Below, piece after piece: positions 1 through 7,744 of a stretch of 64,000 nt of DNA. The position numbers were made by a program, and so were the translations under genes. The stretch is from positions 496,001-560,000 of the forward strand of contig NZ_CP195303.1 in NCBI RefSeq assembly GCF_051245535.1. Direction: 5' to 3'. The stretch is from Micavibrio aeruginosavorus_D. Lineage in GTDB: Bacteria > Pseudomonadota > Alphaproteobacteria > Micavibrionales > Micavibrionaceae. The notes beneath the pieces were generated by a model, which searched no databases, was not told the DNA's origin, and saw only the letters and a list, made by a program, of their open reading frames with translations. Numbering within the stretch: position 1 is the first letter of the stretch; each line of letters opens with the position of its first letter.

Positions 1-665
1 ACGTGCGTGCCTGCGCCCGCTTTGATCAGGAGCGTCTGGATCGCTGGGAAGCCGATGAAGTGCCCGAAACGGCCTATATGGGCTTGATTGGCCGTGGCCA
101 TATGGTGTTCACGATCGATCAGGGCGGCGAAAATACCGAACGCTATCAAGGCGTGGTGGAATTGAAGGGCGGCACGCTGGTTGAATGTGTGCAGCATTAT
201 TTCACGCAATCCGAACAAATTGCTACAGGCCTGCGCCTTGCATTGAAACGCGATGATGACGGCCATTGGCATGCGGGGGCGATTTTGTTGCAAAAAATGC
301 CCGACGCGTCCAAGCCGGGCGGTGACGTCGACCCCGATGCGTGGAACCGGGCGATGGTCCTGTTGCAAAGCTGCACGGATGATGAATTGCTGGATGCGGC
401 TTTGCCGGTCAATGATCTGCTCTATCGTCTGTTCCATCAGGAAGGTGTGCGGGCACAGGAACCGCAACCCGTGCGCCATCAATGCCGGTGTTCCGCCGAC
501 CGTGTTGAAAATGTCTTGATGGCGATGTCCAGCGAAGATCGTTTGGATCTGGCCGAAGAAGACGGTAAAATCAGCGTGAAATGCGAATTCTGCAGCCGCG
601 AATATAAATTCGACGCGGCTGAACTCGAACATAAACTCAACAACCCCAGCGGTGTCGTACAGTAA
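1..665 (+). CDS. hslO: Hsp33 redox-regulated chaperone, 3' part
   Basis: Partial gene: the reading frame is open from the window edge, so the N-terminus is missing. About 220 residues are visible. The C-terminus holds the Hsp33 zinc site, CRC near residue 161 and CEFC near residue 194, which is the CxC...CxxC pattern of this family. In known Hsp33 these four cysteines bind zinc when reduced and form disulphides under oxidative stress, unfolding the linker and switching on holdase activity in the cytoplasm. The gene ends a few bases before a lipoprotein gene on the same strand, so the two may be cotranscribed. Family assignment is firm from the cysteine motif and flanking sequence; only the start is unknown. 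Confidence 0.93.
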   Translation, partial: VRACARFDQERLDRWEADEVPETAYMGLIGRGHMVFTIDQGGENTERYQGVVELKGGTLVECVQHYFTQSEQIATGLRLALKRDDDGHWHAGAILLQKMPDASKPGGDVDPDAWNRAMVLLQSCTDDELLDAALPVNDLLYRLFHQEGVRAQEPQPVRHQCRCSADRVENVLMAMSSEDRLDLAEEDGKISVKCEFCSREYKFDAAELEHKLNNPSGVVQ

Positions 666-675
666 GGACATGACA

Positions 676-1383
676 ATGATGAAGAACAAACGCCTTGGCT
701 TTCTGGTTTGCGTTTCGGTTCTGGCCCTTGGTGGGGCGGGATTGGTCGCGGGTTGCACAACGGTTGGTCCGGCACTGAAATCGCCATCCGCCCAGTTTAC
801 CCAACAGGTTGGGGTCAGCGCCTCCCGCATTGAAGTGGTGAGCGCGAGCAATGCGGCCGCCTATGGCAACGATGTTTCCAGCACCTTCCCGACGCCTTTG
901 GATGTCGCCCTGCGTGGCTATGTCGACAAGCGTCTGGTGGCAGCCGGGGGGGAAGGCACCTTCATCTTCTCGATCGAGGAAGCCCGCGTCACCCGCGAAG
1001 ATTTGCAGTCGGATAACAAATATGTGCGCAAGCTGAACATGGATAATCGCGATCGTTACAGCGCGGTGATCCGCCTGAAACTGATGCGTGAAAACCCGAC
1101 GGCACCGGGTGCGGCCCATACCGATCTGCGCGTCCAGCGGACATGGACCATTGCGGACAATCTGTCGATTGCCGAACGTGAACGTGAACAAAATGCGTTT
1201 GTTGAACAATTGCTGCGCGATGTGGACACAGCCGTGGTGAATGGTGTGAACAATACGCTGCAAATCGGTGCGGATGCGGGCAATGCCGTTGGTGGCGGCG
1301 CATCGTATAGCGGCGGTGGGTATGAACAGGCCCCAAGCGTGGGCGCACAGCCCGTGCCGCAGGTGGAAGAATCGCCGTTCTAG
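676..1383 (+). CDS. Putative lipoprotein of unknown function
   Basis: About 235 residues. A basic N-terminus (MKNKR) and hydrophobic stretch lead to LVAGC, a good lipobox, so the mature protein is expected to be lipid-anchored in the periplasm or outer membrane. AAGGA at 664-668 lies 7 bases before ATG 676 and overlaps the hslO stop, which favours this start over GTG 652 or ATG 670. The C-terminal 40 residues are rich in Gly, Ser, Gln and Pro and look disordered. It ends just before a strong bidirectional terminator. I do not recognise the family; conserved-looking central blocks (RGYVDKRLVAAG, ERTWTIADN-like region) resemble small lipoproteins of alphaproteobacteria, but no function can be assigned. 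Confidence 0.75.
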   Translation: MMKNKRLGFLVCVSVLALGGAGLVAGCTTVGPALKSPSAQFTQQVGVSASRIEVVSASNAAAYGNDVSSTFPTPLDVALRGYVDKRLVAAGGEGTFIFSIEEARVTREDLQSDNKYVRKLNMDNRDRYSAVIRLKLMRENPTAPGAAHTDLRVQRTWTIADNLSIAEREREQNAFVEQLLRDVDTAVVNGVNNTLQIGADAGNAVGGGASYSGGGYEQAPSVGAQPVPQVEESPF

Positions 1384-1400
1384 TTTTTTGTGAATTTAAA

Positions 1401-1429
1401 AAGCCCCGCGATTTTGCGGGGCTTTTTTT
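1401..1429. terminator. Bidirectional intrinsic terminator
   Basis: A 9-bp perfect stem (1401-1409 with 1416-1424) around a 6-base loop, followed by T-run to 1429 and preceded by A-run on the other strand. It lies between the convergent lipoprotein gene and trkH, and the trkH stop codon overlaps its T-tract. Confidence 0.9.
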
Positions 1430-2882
1430 ATTTGCGCCAGAAGCTGGGCATAACCAGAACCAGCAGGGTGAAAAGTTCCAGACGCCCCAGCATCATGCCA
1501 AGGGAAATAAGCCATTTGGCAGCATCAGGCAGGGTTGAAAAATTTCCGGCCGGGCCAATAATGGGCCCCAATCCGGGGCCAACGTTGGTCAGGGCCGTGG
1601 CCGCGCCGCTGATGCTGGTGATAAAATCCAGCCCGCACATGGACAGAGCCAAAGCCAGAACAATAAACGCGCCCAGAAAGCCAAAGATAAAAACCATCAC
1701 CGAATACGGCACGTCATCTGGTAAGGTTCGCCCATCATAATGCAGGGCGATGATGGCGTTGGGGTGTTGCAGTTTTTGGAAGTGGCGGCCCAGGATCAAC
1801 GCCATCACCTGATATCGCATGATTTTAACACCGCCCGATGTCGAACCCGTGCATCCGCCAAAGAAGGTGAGGATAAAGAAGAAGACGACGAAAAACGGTC
1901 CCCATTGCATGTAATCCGCCGACGCATAGCCCGTGGTTGTCACGACGGATACAATGTTGAAGGCGCTTTGTAATACGGCGTCACCAAAGGGTAGAATGCC
2001 TTTGAGGGATAGCCACAAGGTGGAAATCAAAATAGCCCCCCCCAATATTGCCAGAAATGTACGCACCTGGGTGTTGCGGATCAGGGCGCTGAAATTGCCT
2101 CCCAGAACTTTGATGTACAAAACGAAGGGGAGCCCGCCCAAAATCATAAAAACCATGGCAATCCAAAGAATGTGCGGGCGATCCAGAAAAGCGCCAAACG
2201 AGCTGTCGTAATTGGCGAATCCGCCCGTCGCGACCGAGCTCATCGCATGGGTGATAGCATCGAAACCTGACATCCCCGCCATCCAGTAACACAGGGCACA
2301 AATTGCAATCAGTCCCGCATAGATGTAACCGATGGCCGTGGCCACCTTCTGCATCCGGGGCAAAACCTTGTCGGATTTGTCGGAGGATTCCGTGCGGTAT
2401 AGCTGCATTCCGCCAACGCGCAGGAAGGGCAGGACCGCCATGGCCGCAACGATAAACCCGATGCCGCCCAACGCATTCAACATGCATCGCCACATCAAAA
2501 TACCCGGCGGCATGGTGTCAAGGCCGCTCAGAACAGTTGCGCCTGTTGTTGTAATGCCCGATACGGATTCAAAAAACGCGTCGGTAAAACCAATATCCGT
2601 TTCGCTGGCCAGCCAGAAGGGCAGGGCCCCAAACCCAGCCAGTGCGAACCAGCTCACGGCGGTCAGCAGGAATGTTTGTTTGATGGTCAATTGAAACGGC
2701 TTGTCGCTGGCGTTGGCCAGTAATGTCGTGCCGCCAAAGAACGCGGTGATAGACATGCACAGCAGGAAAACTTTCCAGTCCGGATGATTGTGTACCATGT
2801 CGACAAACATCGGCACGCTCATGCTGATGGCCAGAATGCAGAGCAGGGCGCCGACAACGTAGAAAATGGGTCTCAGGTCCAT
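1428..2882 (-). CDS. trkH: TrkH/KtrB-type potassium uptake protein
   Basis: 484 residues, the usual TrkH length. Multi-span inner-membrane protein with the four pore-loop repeats of the superfamily: SGITTTGATVLSGLD (about residue 109), SSVATGGFANYD (about 215), VTTTGYASADY (about 315) and TALTNVGPGLG (about 430). In Trk systems this subunit forms the K+ pathway and works with the cytoplasmic NAD-binding TrkA, which is not in this window. Downstream of an OmpA-type lipoprotein gene on the same strand, but a hairpin separates them. The protein ends in PSFWRK, as full-length family members do. Assignment is secure; choice between TrkH and TrkG naming is not meaningful here. Confidence 0.95.
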   Translation of the reverse strand: MDLRPIFYVVGALLCILAISMSVPMFVDMVHNHPDWKVFLLCMSITAFFGGTTLLANASDKPFQLTIKQTFLLTAVSWFALAGFGALPFWLASETDIGFTDAFFESVSGITTTGATVLSGLDTMPPGILMWRCMLNALGGIGFIVAAMAVLPFLRVGGMQLYRTESSDKSDKVLPRMQKVATAIGYIYAGLIAICALCYWMAGMSGFDAITHAMSSVATGGFANYDSSFGAFLDRPHILWIAMVFMILGGLPFVLYIKVLGGNFSALIRNTQVRTFLAILGGAILISTLWLSLKGILPFGDAVLQSAFNIVSVVTTTGYASADYMQWGPFFVVFFFILTFFGGCTGSTSGGVKIMRYQVMALILGRHFQKLQHPNAIIALHYDGRTLPDDVPYSVMVFIFGFLGAFIVLALALSMCGLDFITSISGAATALTNVGPGLGPIIGPAGNFSTLPDAAKWLISLGMMLGRLELFTLLVLVMPSFWRK

Positions 2883-2928
2883 GGGAGGGAACCAATCGCT
2901 TTGTGTTTATTTTTTGTTTTTAAGAAAA

Positions 2929-2959
2929 TGGCCGGGACGCTTGTTCAACATCCCGGCCA
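2929..2959 (-). terminator. Probable terminator after the OmpA-type gene
   Basis: Nine-base perfect inverted repeat (2929-2937 with 2951-2959) with a 13-base loop. On the minus strand it is followed by TTTTCTT, a modest T-tract, just downstream of the OmpA-type lipoprotein gene and before trkH. Confidence 0.6.
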
Positions 2960-2997
2960 CCGATTTTTTTTATCCCTGAAGATTCAGGGGCGATCGC

Positions 2998-3906
2998 TTA
3001 CTGGAAGCTGATCTGACCACGACGGTTGGCAGGCTCGCGCACACCGTCAGCGGTTTTGACCAGCAGTTCACGCTCGCCACGGCCTTCAACGTTGATCTTC
3101 GCCGGGTCGATACCGCGTTTGATCAGAGCGTCACGCACAGCGTTACCGCGGCGCATAGCCAGTTTGTCGTTGTAAGCGTCGGAGCCCGAGCTGTCGGTGT
3201 GGCCAACAACGCTGACCATGTTGACGCTGCGTTTGCTGATTTCGGCTGCAACGGCATCCAGAACGCTGTTACCACCAGCGTTTACAGAGGATGAGTCGAA
3301 GTCGAAGAAGACCAGATACATGGAGTCCGCAGCCGCCATCGGATCGGATGCTCCCATATCCAATGCGGATACCGGGGCCATCACGTCTTCAGCAGGCATT
3401 GGTGCCGGTGCCGGCAGCAAGGCTTCCAACTGGTCCATGGCTTCAGCGAATTGCGTTTTGCATGCGCTGATGTCGTCTTCCTGCCAGTTTTCTTCTTGCT
3501 GTTCGATCCAGCAGTCAAAGCGGGCTTGTGCCACGGCGGACAGTTGCGGGGCAATGTCACGTGCGCCACGATCAAATGCATTGATCAGACGGCCACGGCC
3601 GGTGCTCAGCTCTTCCATATGACGGGGCAACAGGTTCCAATCGCTGATCGGTTCCGGCATCACGGCGTCACCGCCTGCTGCTGCCAGACCTTTACGGGCG
3701 AAGTGGATTGCATCCGGGTAATCGAACATGTCGTTCATTTCGCGATTGGCGAAATCACGATATTCGGCCGCCAGAGATTGCGTGAACGGGCTGCCTACCG
3801 GCTGCACCTCGTTCAGGGCTTCAACTTCACTGTGGCTCGAAACACCGGAACATGCCGCCAGGGACAAGGCCAGTCCTGCTAAAACAACGCCGCGCAGCTT
3901 AATCAT
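2998..3906 (-). CDS. OmpA-family lipoprotein
   Basis: 302 residues. N-terminal signal with lipobox LAAC (Cys about residue 19) predicts an outer-membrane-anchored lipoprotein. Residues about 40-165 are a helical, acidic region with two cysteines and no family I recognise; 165-190 is a Pro/Ala/Met linker; 195-302 is an OmpA/MotB C-terminal peptidoglycan-binding domain with FDFDSSSV, VVGHTDSSGSD and the NRRGQISF ending. OmpA-like domains bind diaminopimelate of the cell wall, so the protein probably ties the outer membrane to peptidoglycan. It has a good AAGGAG-type site just upstream of ATG 3906. Not Pal itself: the extra N-terminal domain and gene neighbours differ from the tol-pal operon. 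Confidence 0.88.
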   Translation of the reverse strand: MIKLRGVVLAGLALSLAACSGVSSHSEVEALNEVQPVGSPFTQSLAAEYRDFANREMNDMFDYPDAIHFARKGLAAAGGDAVMPEPISDWNLLPRHMEELSTGRGRLINAFDRGARDIAPQLSAVAQARFDCWIEQQEENWQEDDISACKTQFAEAMDQLEALLPAPAPMPAEDVMAPVSALDMGASDPMAAADSMYLVFFDFDSSSVNAGGNSVLDAVAAEISKRSVNMVSVVGHTDSSGSDAYNDKLAMRRGNAVRDALIKRGIDPAKINVEGRGERELLVKTADGVREPANRRGQISFQ

Positions 3907-4116
3907 GTGTTGCTCCTTGAAATAGATACGTTTTTTGTGCGCTTGAATAATAAATCTTACCGCTTGGCCTTTATAAACGAGTCCCGGACTTTGTAAAGTC
4001 GCTGCAACTTAAATCACTTAAAATCCCCAATTGTTTTTTCGGGGGAGCTGTGCCATATCAAGGCCCTACAGGTGCCGGGGGCCAGTATTTGGCGGTTTTC
4101 CGGCTGTTTTCGGGGT

Positions 4117-4192
4117 GCGGGCGTAGCTCAGTTGGTAGAGCGACAGCTTCCCAAGCTGTAGGTCGCGAGTTCGAGACTCGTCGCCCGCTCCA
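4117..4192 (+). tRNA. tRNA-Gly (anticodon CCC)
   Basis: 76 bases with a perfect 7-bp acceptor stem (GCGGGCG 4117-4123 with CGCCCGC 4182-4188), D-loop GTTGGTAGAG, anticodon stem ACAGC/GCTGT with loop TTCCCAA, T-arm with GTTCGAGAC, and an encoded CCA at 4190-4192. The anticodon CCC reads GGG glycine codons. Confidence 0.96.
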
Positions 4193-4249
4193 AAAACATT
4201 CGCCTCTGCACAAATCTCCACAATTCAATTGTCTGAAATAAAATAGAAA

Positions 4250-4271
4250 ATCCCTTTTTGGACAAAGGGAT
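4250..4271 (+). terminator. Possible terminator hairpin after tRNA-Gly
   Basis: Perfect 8-bp stem (4250-4257 with 4264-4271) and 6-base loop, followed by AGAGTTTATTTC. The stem is A/T-containing and the T-run interrupted, so this is only a candidate end for the tRNA transcript. A small perfect palindrome ACAATT-C-AATTGT sits at 4220-4232. Confidence 0.4.
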
Positions 4272-4477
4272 AGAGTTTATTTCTTGACTTTGAACCCGGG
4301 AATCATCATGGTGCGGCAATCTGTAAAACACAGGTGTGTACATCCCCTGAACCCCGGCCAAAGCGCAAACGCCACCAAACGCCATTCGAACCGTTTTTTC
4401 AAAGGGTTCATCGCACGGCTTTGAAGCGGTTATGGGGATCAATAAACAGTATATGTAAAGAAGAGGACTGTGACTTC

Positions 4478-5047
4478 ATGAGTAAAATGCTCTCCGGACA
4501 AAACGTAGCCATCCTGACCGCCAACGGTTTCAACCAACATGATTTGATCGAAGCACAGAAGGCCCTGTTGGCCGCTGGTGCAAAAGTTAAGCTGATCAGC
4601 CCGGATCAAGGTTTGATCAGTGGCTGGGACGGGCAGGGCTGGGGCCACAATTTTCCGGTGGATCAGGCACTGGCGACCGCACTGGGCGCCGATTACGACA
4701 TGCTGGTCATCCCGGGCGGCAGCCGCGCGCTGGATAAACTGCAAACCACGGCGCATACCCGCCGTTTCATCAACAATTTCATGACGATGGCCAAACCGGT
4801 TGCGTTGTTCGGGGATGCGGCGTCCGTGCTGGTCTTCGCGGAACAAGCCAAGGGCCGTGTTGTGGCCGTTGCCGAAAGCGCAAAAGCTGTGCTGGAAGCA
4901 GCAGGCGCGACGGTCGTGGACGATGTCATGGCCATGGACGGCAACCTGATGTCCTCCCCGGTTGTTGACGGTGAACAACGTCAGGGCCTGATCGTACAAA
5001 TGCTGGACTTTTTCGCTGGAAACGCCAAACTGGCGCAAGCAGCATAA
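4478..5047 (+). CDS. DJ-1/PfpI-like protein lacking the usual cysteine
   Basis: About 189 residues with the DJ-1/PfpI glutamine-amidotransferase-like fold: NVAILTANGF start, acidic turn, YDMLVIPGGSRALDKL, then KPVALFGDAASVL where family members carry the nucleophilic elbow with Cys-His. Here the Cys and His positions are Phe and Gly, so the usual protease, deglycase or chaperone chemistry is unlikely. The pattern resembles the cysteine-less DJ-1-like domain at the C-terminus of large catalases. ATG 4478 is chosen because the family starts here; an in-frame extension upstream shows no homology. Monocistronic between tRNA-Gly and a strong terminator. Function unknown; fold assignment is good. 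Confidence 0.82.
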   Translation: MSKMLSGQNVAILTANGFNQHDLIEAQKALLAAGAKVKLISPDQGLISGWDGQGWGHNFPVDQALATALGADYDMLVIPGGSRALDKLQTTAHTRRFINNFMTMAKPVALFGDAASVLVFAEQAKGRVVAVAESAKAVLEAAGATVVDDVMAMDGNLMSSPVVDGEQRQGLIVQMLDFFAGNAKLAQAA

Positions 5048-5069
5048 GGGCTGGCTGAAGAATTTTCCT

Positions 5070-5107
5070 AACGCCCCTGCGGATCACTCCGGGGGGCGTT
5101 GGTTTTT
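5070..5107 (+). terminator. Intrinsic terminator
   Basis: Eight-bp stem AACGCCCC (5070-5077) with GGGGCGTT (5093-5100), then GGTTTTTG. Separates the DJ-1-like gene from prfB. Confidence 0.8.
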
Positions 5108-5132
5108 GTAGAAGAATTTAAGGATCATTGCC

Positions 5133-6258
5133 ATGCGTGCAGATATTCAAGCGCTGGTCAACGACATCAATGAGTCGCTGGCCTTGCTGAGGAGGCATCT
5201 TTGACTGGGATACAGCAATCGACCGTCTGGCCGAACTGACATCCCTGAGCGAAGATCCGGATCTTTGGTCCAACGCGGACAAAGCCCAAACCATCATGAA
5301 AGAACGCAACCGTCTGGATCAAAAGGTTCAGTCGGTGCGCGCCGTTGAAAACAGCATGAATGATTGCCTCGGCCTGATTGAAATGGGCGAGGAAGAGGGC
5401 GATCAATCCATCGTGACCGAAGCGGAAGCGTCGCTGAAAAAATTGCGCGACGATGCACAACGCATGCAGATCACCAGCCTGCTGTCCGGCGAAGCCGATG
5501 CCAATGATGCGTTTTTGGAAGTGCATGCCGGGTCCGGCGGCACCGAGGCGCAGGACTGGGGTGAAATCCTTCTGCGCATGTATACGCGATGGGCGGAACA
5601 ACATGGCTACCGCGTGACCCTGCTTCAGCGCAGTGATGGTGAAGAGGCGGGTATCAAGGCCGCAACCATTAAAGTTGAAGGCGAAAACGCCTATGGCTGG
5701 CTGAAGGCCGAAACCGGCGTGCATCGTCTGGTGCGTATTTCACCGTTTGATTCCAATGCGCGCCGCCACACCAGTTTCTCGTCTGTGGCTGTTTCTCCGG
5801 TGGTGGACGATACGATCGACATTGAAGTTCTGGACAAGGATTTGAAGGTCGATACGTTCCGGTCCAGCGGCGCGGGCGGTCAGCACGTGAACACGACCGA
5901 TTCCGCCATTCGTATCACGCACATTCCATCCGGCATTATCGTCGCGTGCCAGGCCGAACGGTCCCAGCACAAAAACCGCGATACGGCGATGAGCATGTTG
6001 CGCGCGCGTTTGTATGAAGTTGAGTTGAAAAAACGCGAAGATGCCACGCAAGCATCCTATGGTGAAAAAACAGAAATCGGCTGGGGACACCAGATCCGGT
6101 CCTATGTTTTGCAGCCCTATCAAATGGTCAAAGATCTGCGTACCGAAGTGGAAAACACCGATGCGTTCGGCGTTCTGGATGGCGACCTCGATCGCTTTCT
6201 GGAAGCGTCACTGGCGCACGGGTTGGAAGAAAAATCCGGTAACAAACAAACCGCATAA
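5133..6258 (+). CDS. prfB: Peptide chain release factor 2, with programmed +1 frameshift
   Basis: RF2 ends translation at UGA and UAA. The gene is in two frames: ATG 5133 reads 23 codons to CTT (5199-5201) followed by in-frame TGA (5202-5204); slipping +1 continues at GAC 5203 to the stop at 6258, giving 374 residues. The classic signals are all present: AGGAGG at 5190-5195 three bases before the slippery CTT, then TGA-C. The continued protein carries the stop-codon-reading SPF tripeptide at residues 203-205 and the GGQ peptidyl-hydrolysis motif at 248-250. When RF2 is scarce the ribosome stalls at TGA and shifts, so RF2 controls its own synthesis. This is not a broken gene. An exported-protein gene follows 19 bases downstream. 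Confidence 0.97.
5190..5205 (+). promoter_or_regulatory. RF2 recoding signal (internal SD plus CTT TGA C)
   Basis: AGGAGG, three-base spacer CAT, slippery codon CTT, stop TGA and following C. Spacing is the same as in the well-studied enterobacterial prfB site, where the internal Shine-Dalgarno pairs with 16S rRNA to push the ribosome forward one base. Confidence 0.95.
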
Positions 6259-6277
6259 TAAACGGGTGGGCGAGGGC

Positions 6278-7612
6278 ATGATGATCCGCAAAATTTTACT
6301 GATGAGCAGTGTGTGTCTTGCCTTGGGTATGGGGGCCGCGCACGCCGAAAGCGGTGCCGTGCCCAGCAGCGCATGGCTGGTCGGTCCGGCGTCCATGTCG
6401 GCGGCGGGGGCTGGCGGTGTTGCGGGTATTCCCTGTATCGTCACCAATCAATTCAATAACGGCTACAGCTTCCGCTTCTCTGGCGGGGGCAATCGTTTGC
6501 TGGCCGTGGCCATTGATATTGGCCAACCGACGTTGACGCGCGGGCAGGATTACGATGTTGAAATCGATGTTCCGGGTGAATTTTTCCAGCTTGTTTCGGC
6601 GTCCGCGCATGATGATCACACGCTGTTGCTCAGCCTGAAAAACATGCCCGATGTTTACGATGCGTTGAAAAAAGCGCGCAACGTTGCCATTCGTGTGCAG
6701 GATGGCCCGTCTGCTGAATTTGTTATGGTGGGCTTGTCCGAAGGCTTCAAGCGGATGGAATCTTGCTACAACGGCGGGGGCGATGATGCGCCATCCGCAC
6801 CGACGCAACGCGATGCCAAGGCCCCGCTGCCCCCAGGCGTGTTTGAAATCAAAAGCACCAGCGGCGACAAAATTGTAATGCCCGAAGCGCCCGTTCCGGC
6901 GGTGGATGCCCCGGCTCCGGCCCTGCCTCCGGTCACGGCTGGCGCGGCGGTTCCGCCGATGGCGCCGATGGGTGAAATGGGCGCATTAACGCCTATGCCG
7001 GGCGACCCTGCGGGGGGTGTATCCGGTGATGTTGTGTCCATTGAAAATTTGCTGGACCGCGCGGCGGATGACAATGCCCGCGCCTATGCCGAAGCCGCTG
7101 GCATTCTGGCCAAGGCCAAACAGGGTGCGGATACAGGCAAGGCGCTGGCCGCCAAGGGCATCGCGCCGGTACCTGCTGCTCCGGTTCAGGAAGAAACGGT
7201 CAAAGAAATTTCCAGCGGACATGCGCTGGCGGCAAGCTGGGCGGACCCCACGGTCAAACGCGCAAACCCGTCCGATATTGTTCGTGGCGATGTGGCAACA
7301 CGCACGGCTGTGGGCGCACCATCCGGCACACCATCGGACCAACGCTGGGCGGCGATGAAGGGGCAGGATCTGCGCTCCACCATCGAATCCTGGGGCGCAC
7401 AACAGGGGTTGCAGGTGATCTGGATGGCGGATTCGCCCTACACCGTGCAACGTTCGGTCAGTTTTCAGGGGCCGTTGACGGGGGCGCTGTCGCGTCTGCT
7501 GGAACAGTTTGGCGGCGAGGCCGAACGCCCCGTTGGGCGGATTTACAACGATCCGACTCTGAATGGTCAGGTTTTGGTGGTTGAATCTGATCGCGCCTGG
7601 AAAGGGCAATGA
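6278..7612 (+). CDS. Exported protein with TcpQ-like C-terminal domain
   Basis: About 444 residues from ATG 6278, which follows GGGCGAGGGC and gives a clean Sec signal ending in AAHAES. Residues about 25-145 form a beta-rich domain with two cysteines; 150-225 is Pro/Ala-rich; 240-330 is mixed and low complexity. The last about 85 residues (DLRSTIESWGAQQGLQVIW...VSFQGPLTGALSRLLEQFGG...LVVES) match the TcpQ/PilL-type domain found in type IVb pilus and related secretion lipoproteins. The next gene encodes a protein with a similar N-terminal layout, so the pair may act together in the periplasm. No pilus genes are seen nearby, so pilus function is not established. Confidence 0.72.
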   Translation: MMIRKILLMSSVCLALGMGAAHAESGAVPSSAWLVGPASMSAAGAGGVAGIPCIVTNQFNNGYSFRFSGGGNRLLAVAIDIGQPTLTRGQDYDVEIDVPGEFFQLVSASAHDDHTLLLSLKNMPDVYDALKKARNVAIRVQDGPSAEFVMVGLSEGFKRMESCYNGGGDDAPSAPTQRDAKAPLPPGVFEIKSTSGDKIVMPEAPVPAVDAPAPALPPVTAGAAVPPMAPMGEMGALTPMPGDPAGGVSGDVVSIENLLDRAADDNARAYAEAAGILAKAKQGADTGKALAAKGIAPVPAAPVQEETVKEISSGHALAASWADPTVKRANPSDIVRGDVATRTAVGAPSGTPSDQRWAAMKGQDLRSTIESWGAQQGLQVIWMADSPYTVQRSVSFQGPLTGALSRLLEQFGGEAERPVGRIYNDPTLNGQVLVVESDRAWKGQ

Positions 7613-7631
7613 TCTAATTTATTGATTTTAC

Positions 7632-7682
7632 AGGGCTTTCGTTCCGGGGATAGTCGAACATTCCGGTCCGAAAGCCCTTTTC
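7632..7682 (+). terminator. Intrinsic terminator
   Basis: Ten-base arms (AGGGCTTTCG 7632-7641 and CGAAAGCCCT 7669-7678) with a 27-base loop, followed by TTTTC. Lies between the TcpQ-like gene and the coiled-coil gene, and argues that the latter starts at ATG 7745 and not inside the hairpin. Confidence 0.7.
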
Positions 7683-7744
7683 ACATGCGAATCCTGCCTG
7701 TATGCTTGCAAAACCTTTATTTCTGCGACGTTTTCGGGGAAACC

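Noticed and set aside
637..1263. Long antisense frames such as 637-1263, 9167-10246, 14885-16297 and 17573-18850
   Set aside because: They lie opposite well-supported genes, have His/Arg/Gln-rich shadow composition and no family features.
4284..4306. TTGACT at 4284 as promoter of the DJ-1-like gene
   Set aside because: No acceptable -10 box at the right distance.
5203..6258. prfB as a truncated or broken pseudogene
   Set aside because: The stop at 5202 is the programmed frameshift site with all known signals, and the rest is intact.
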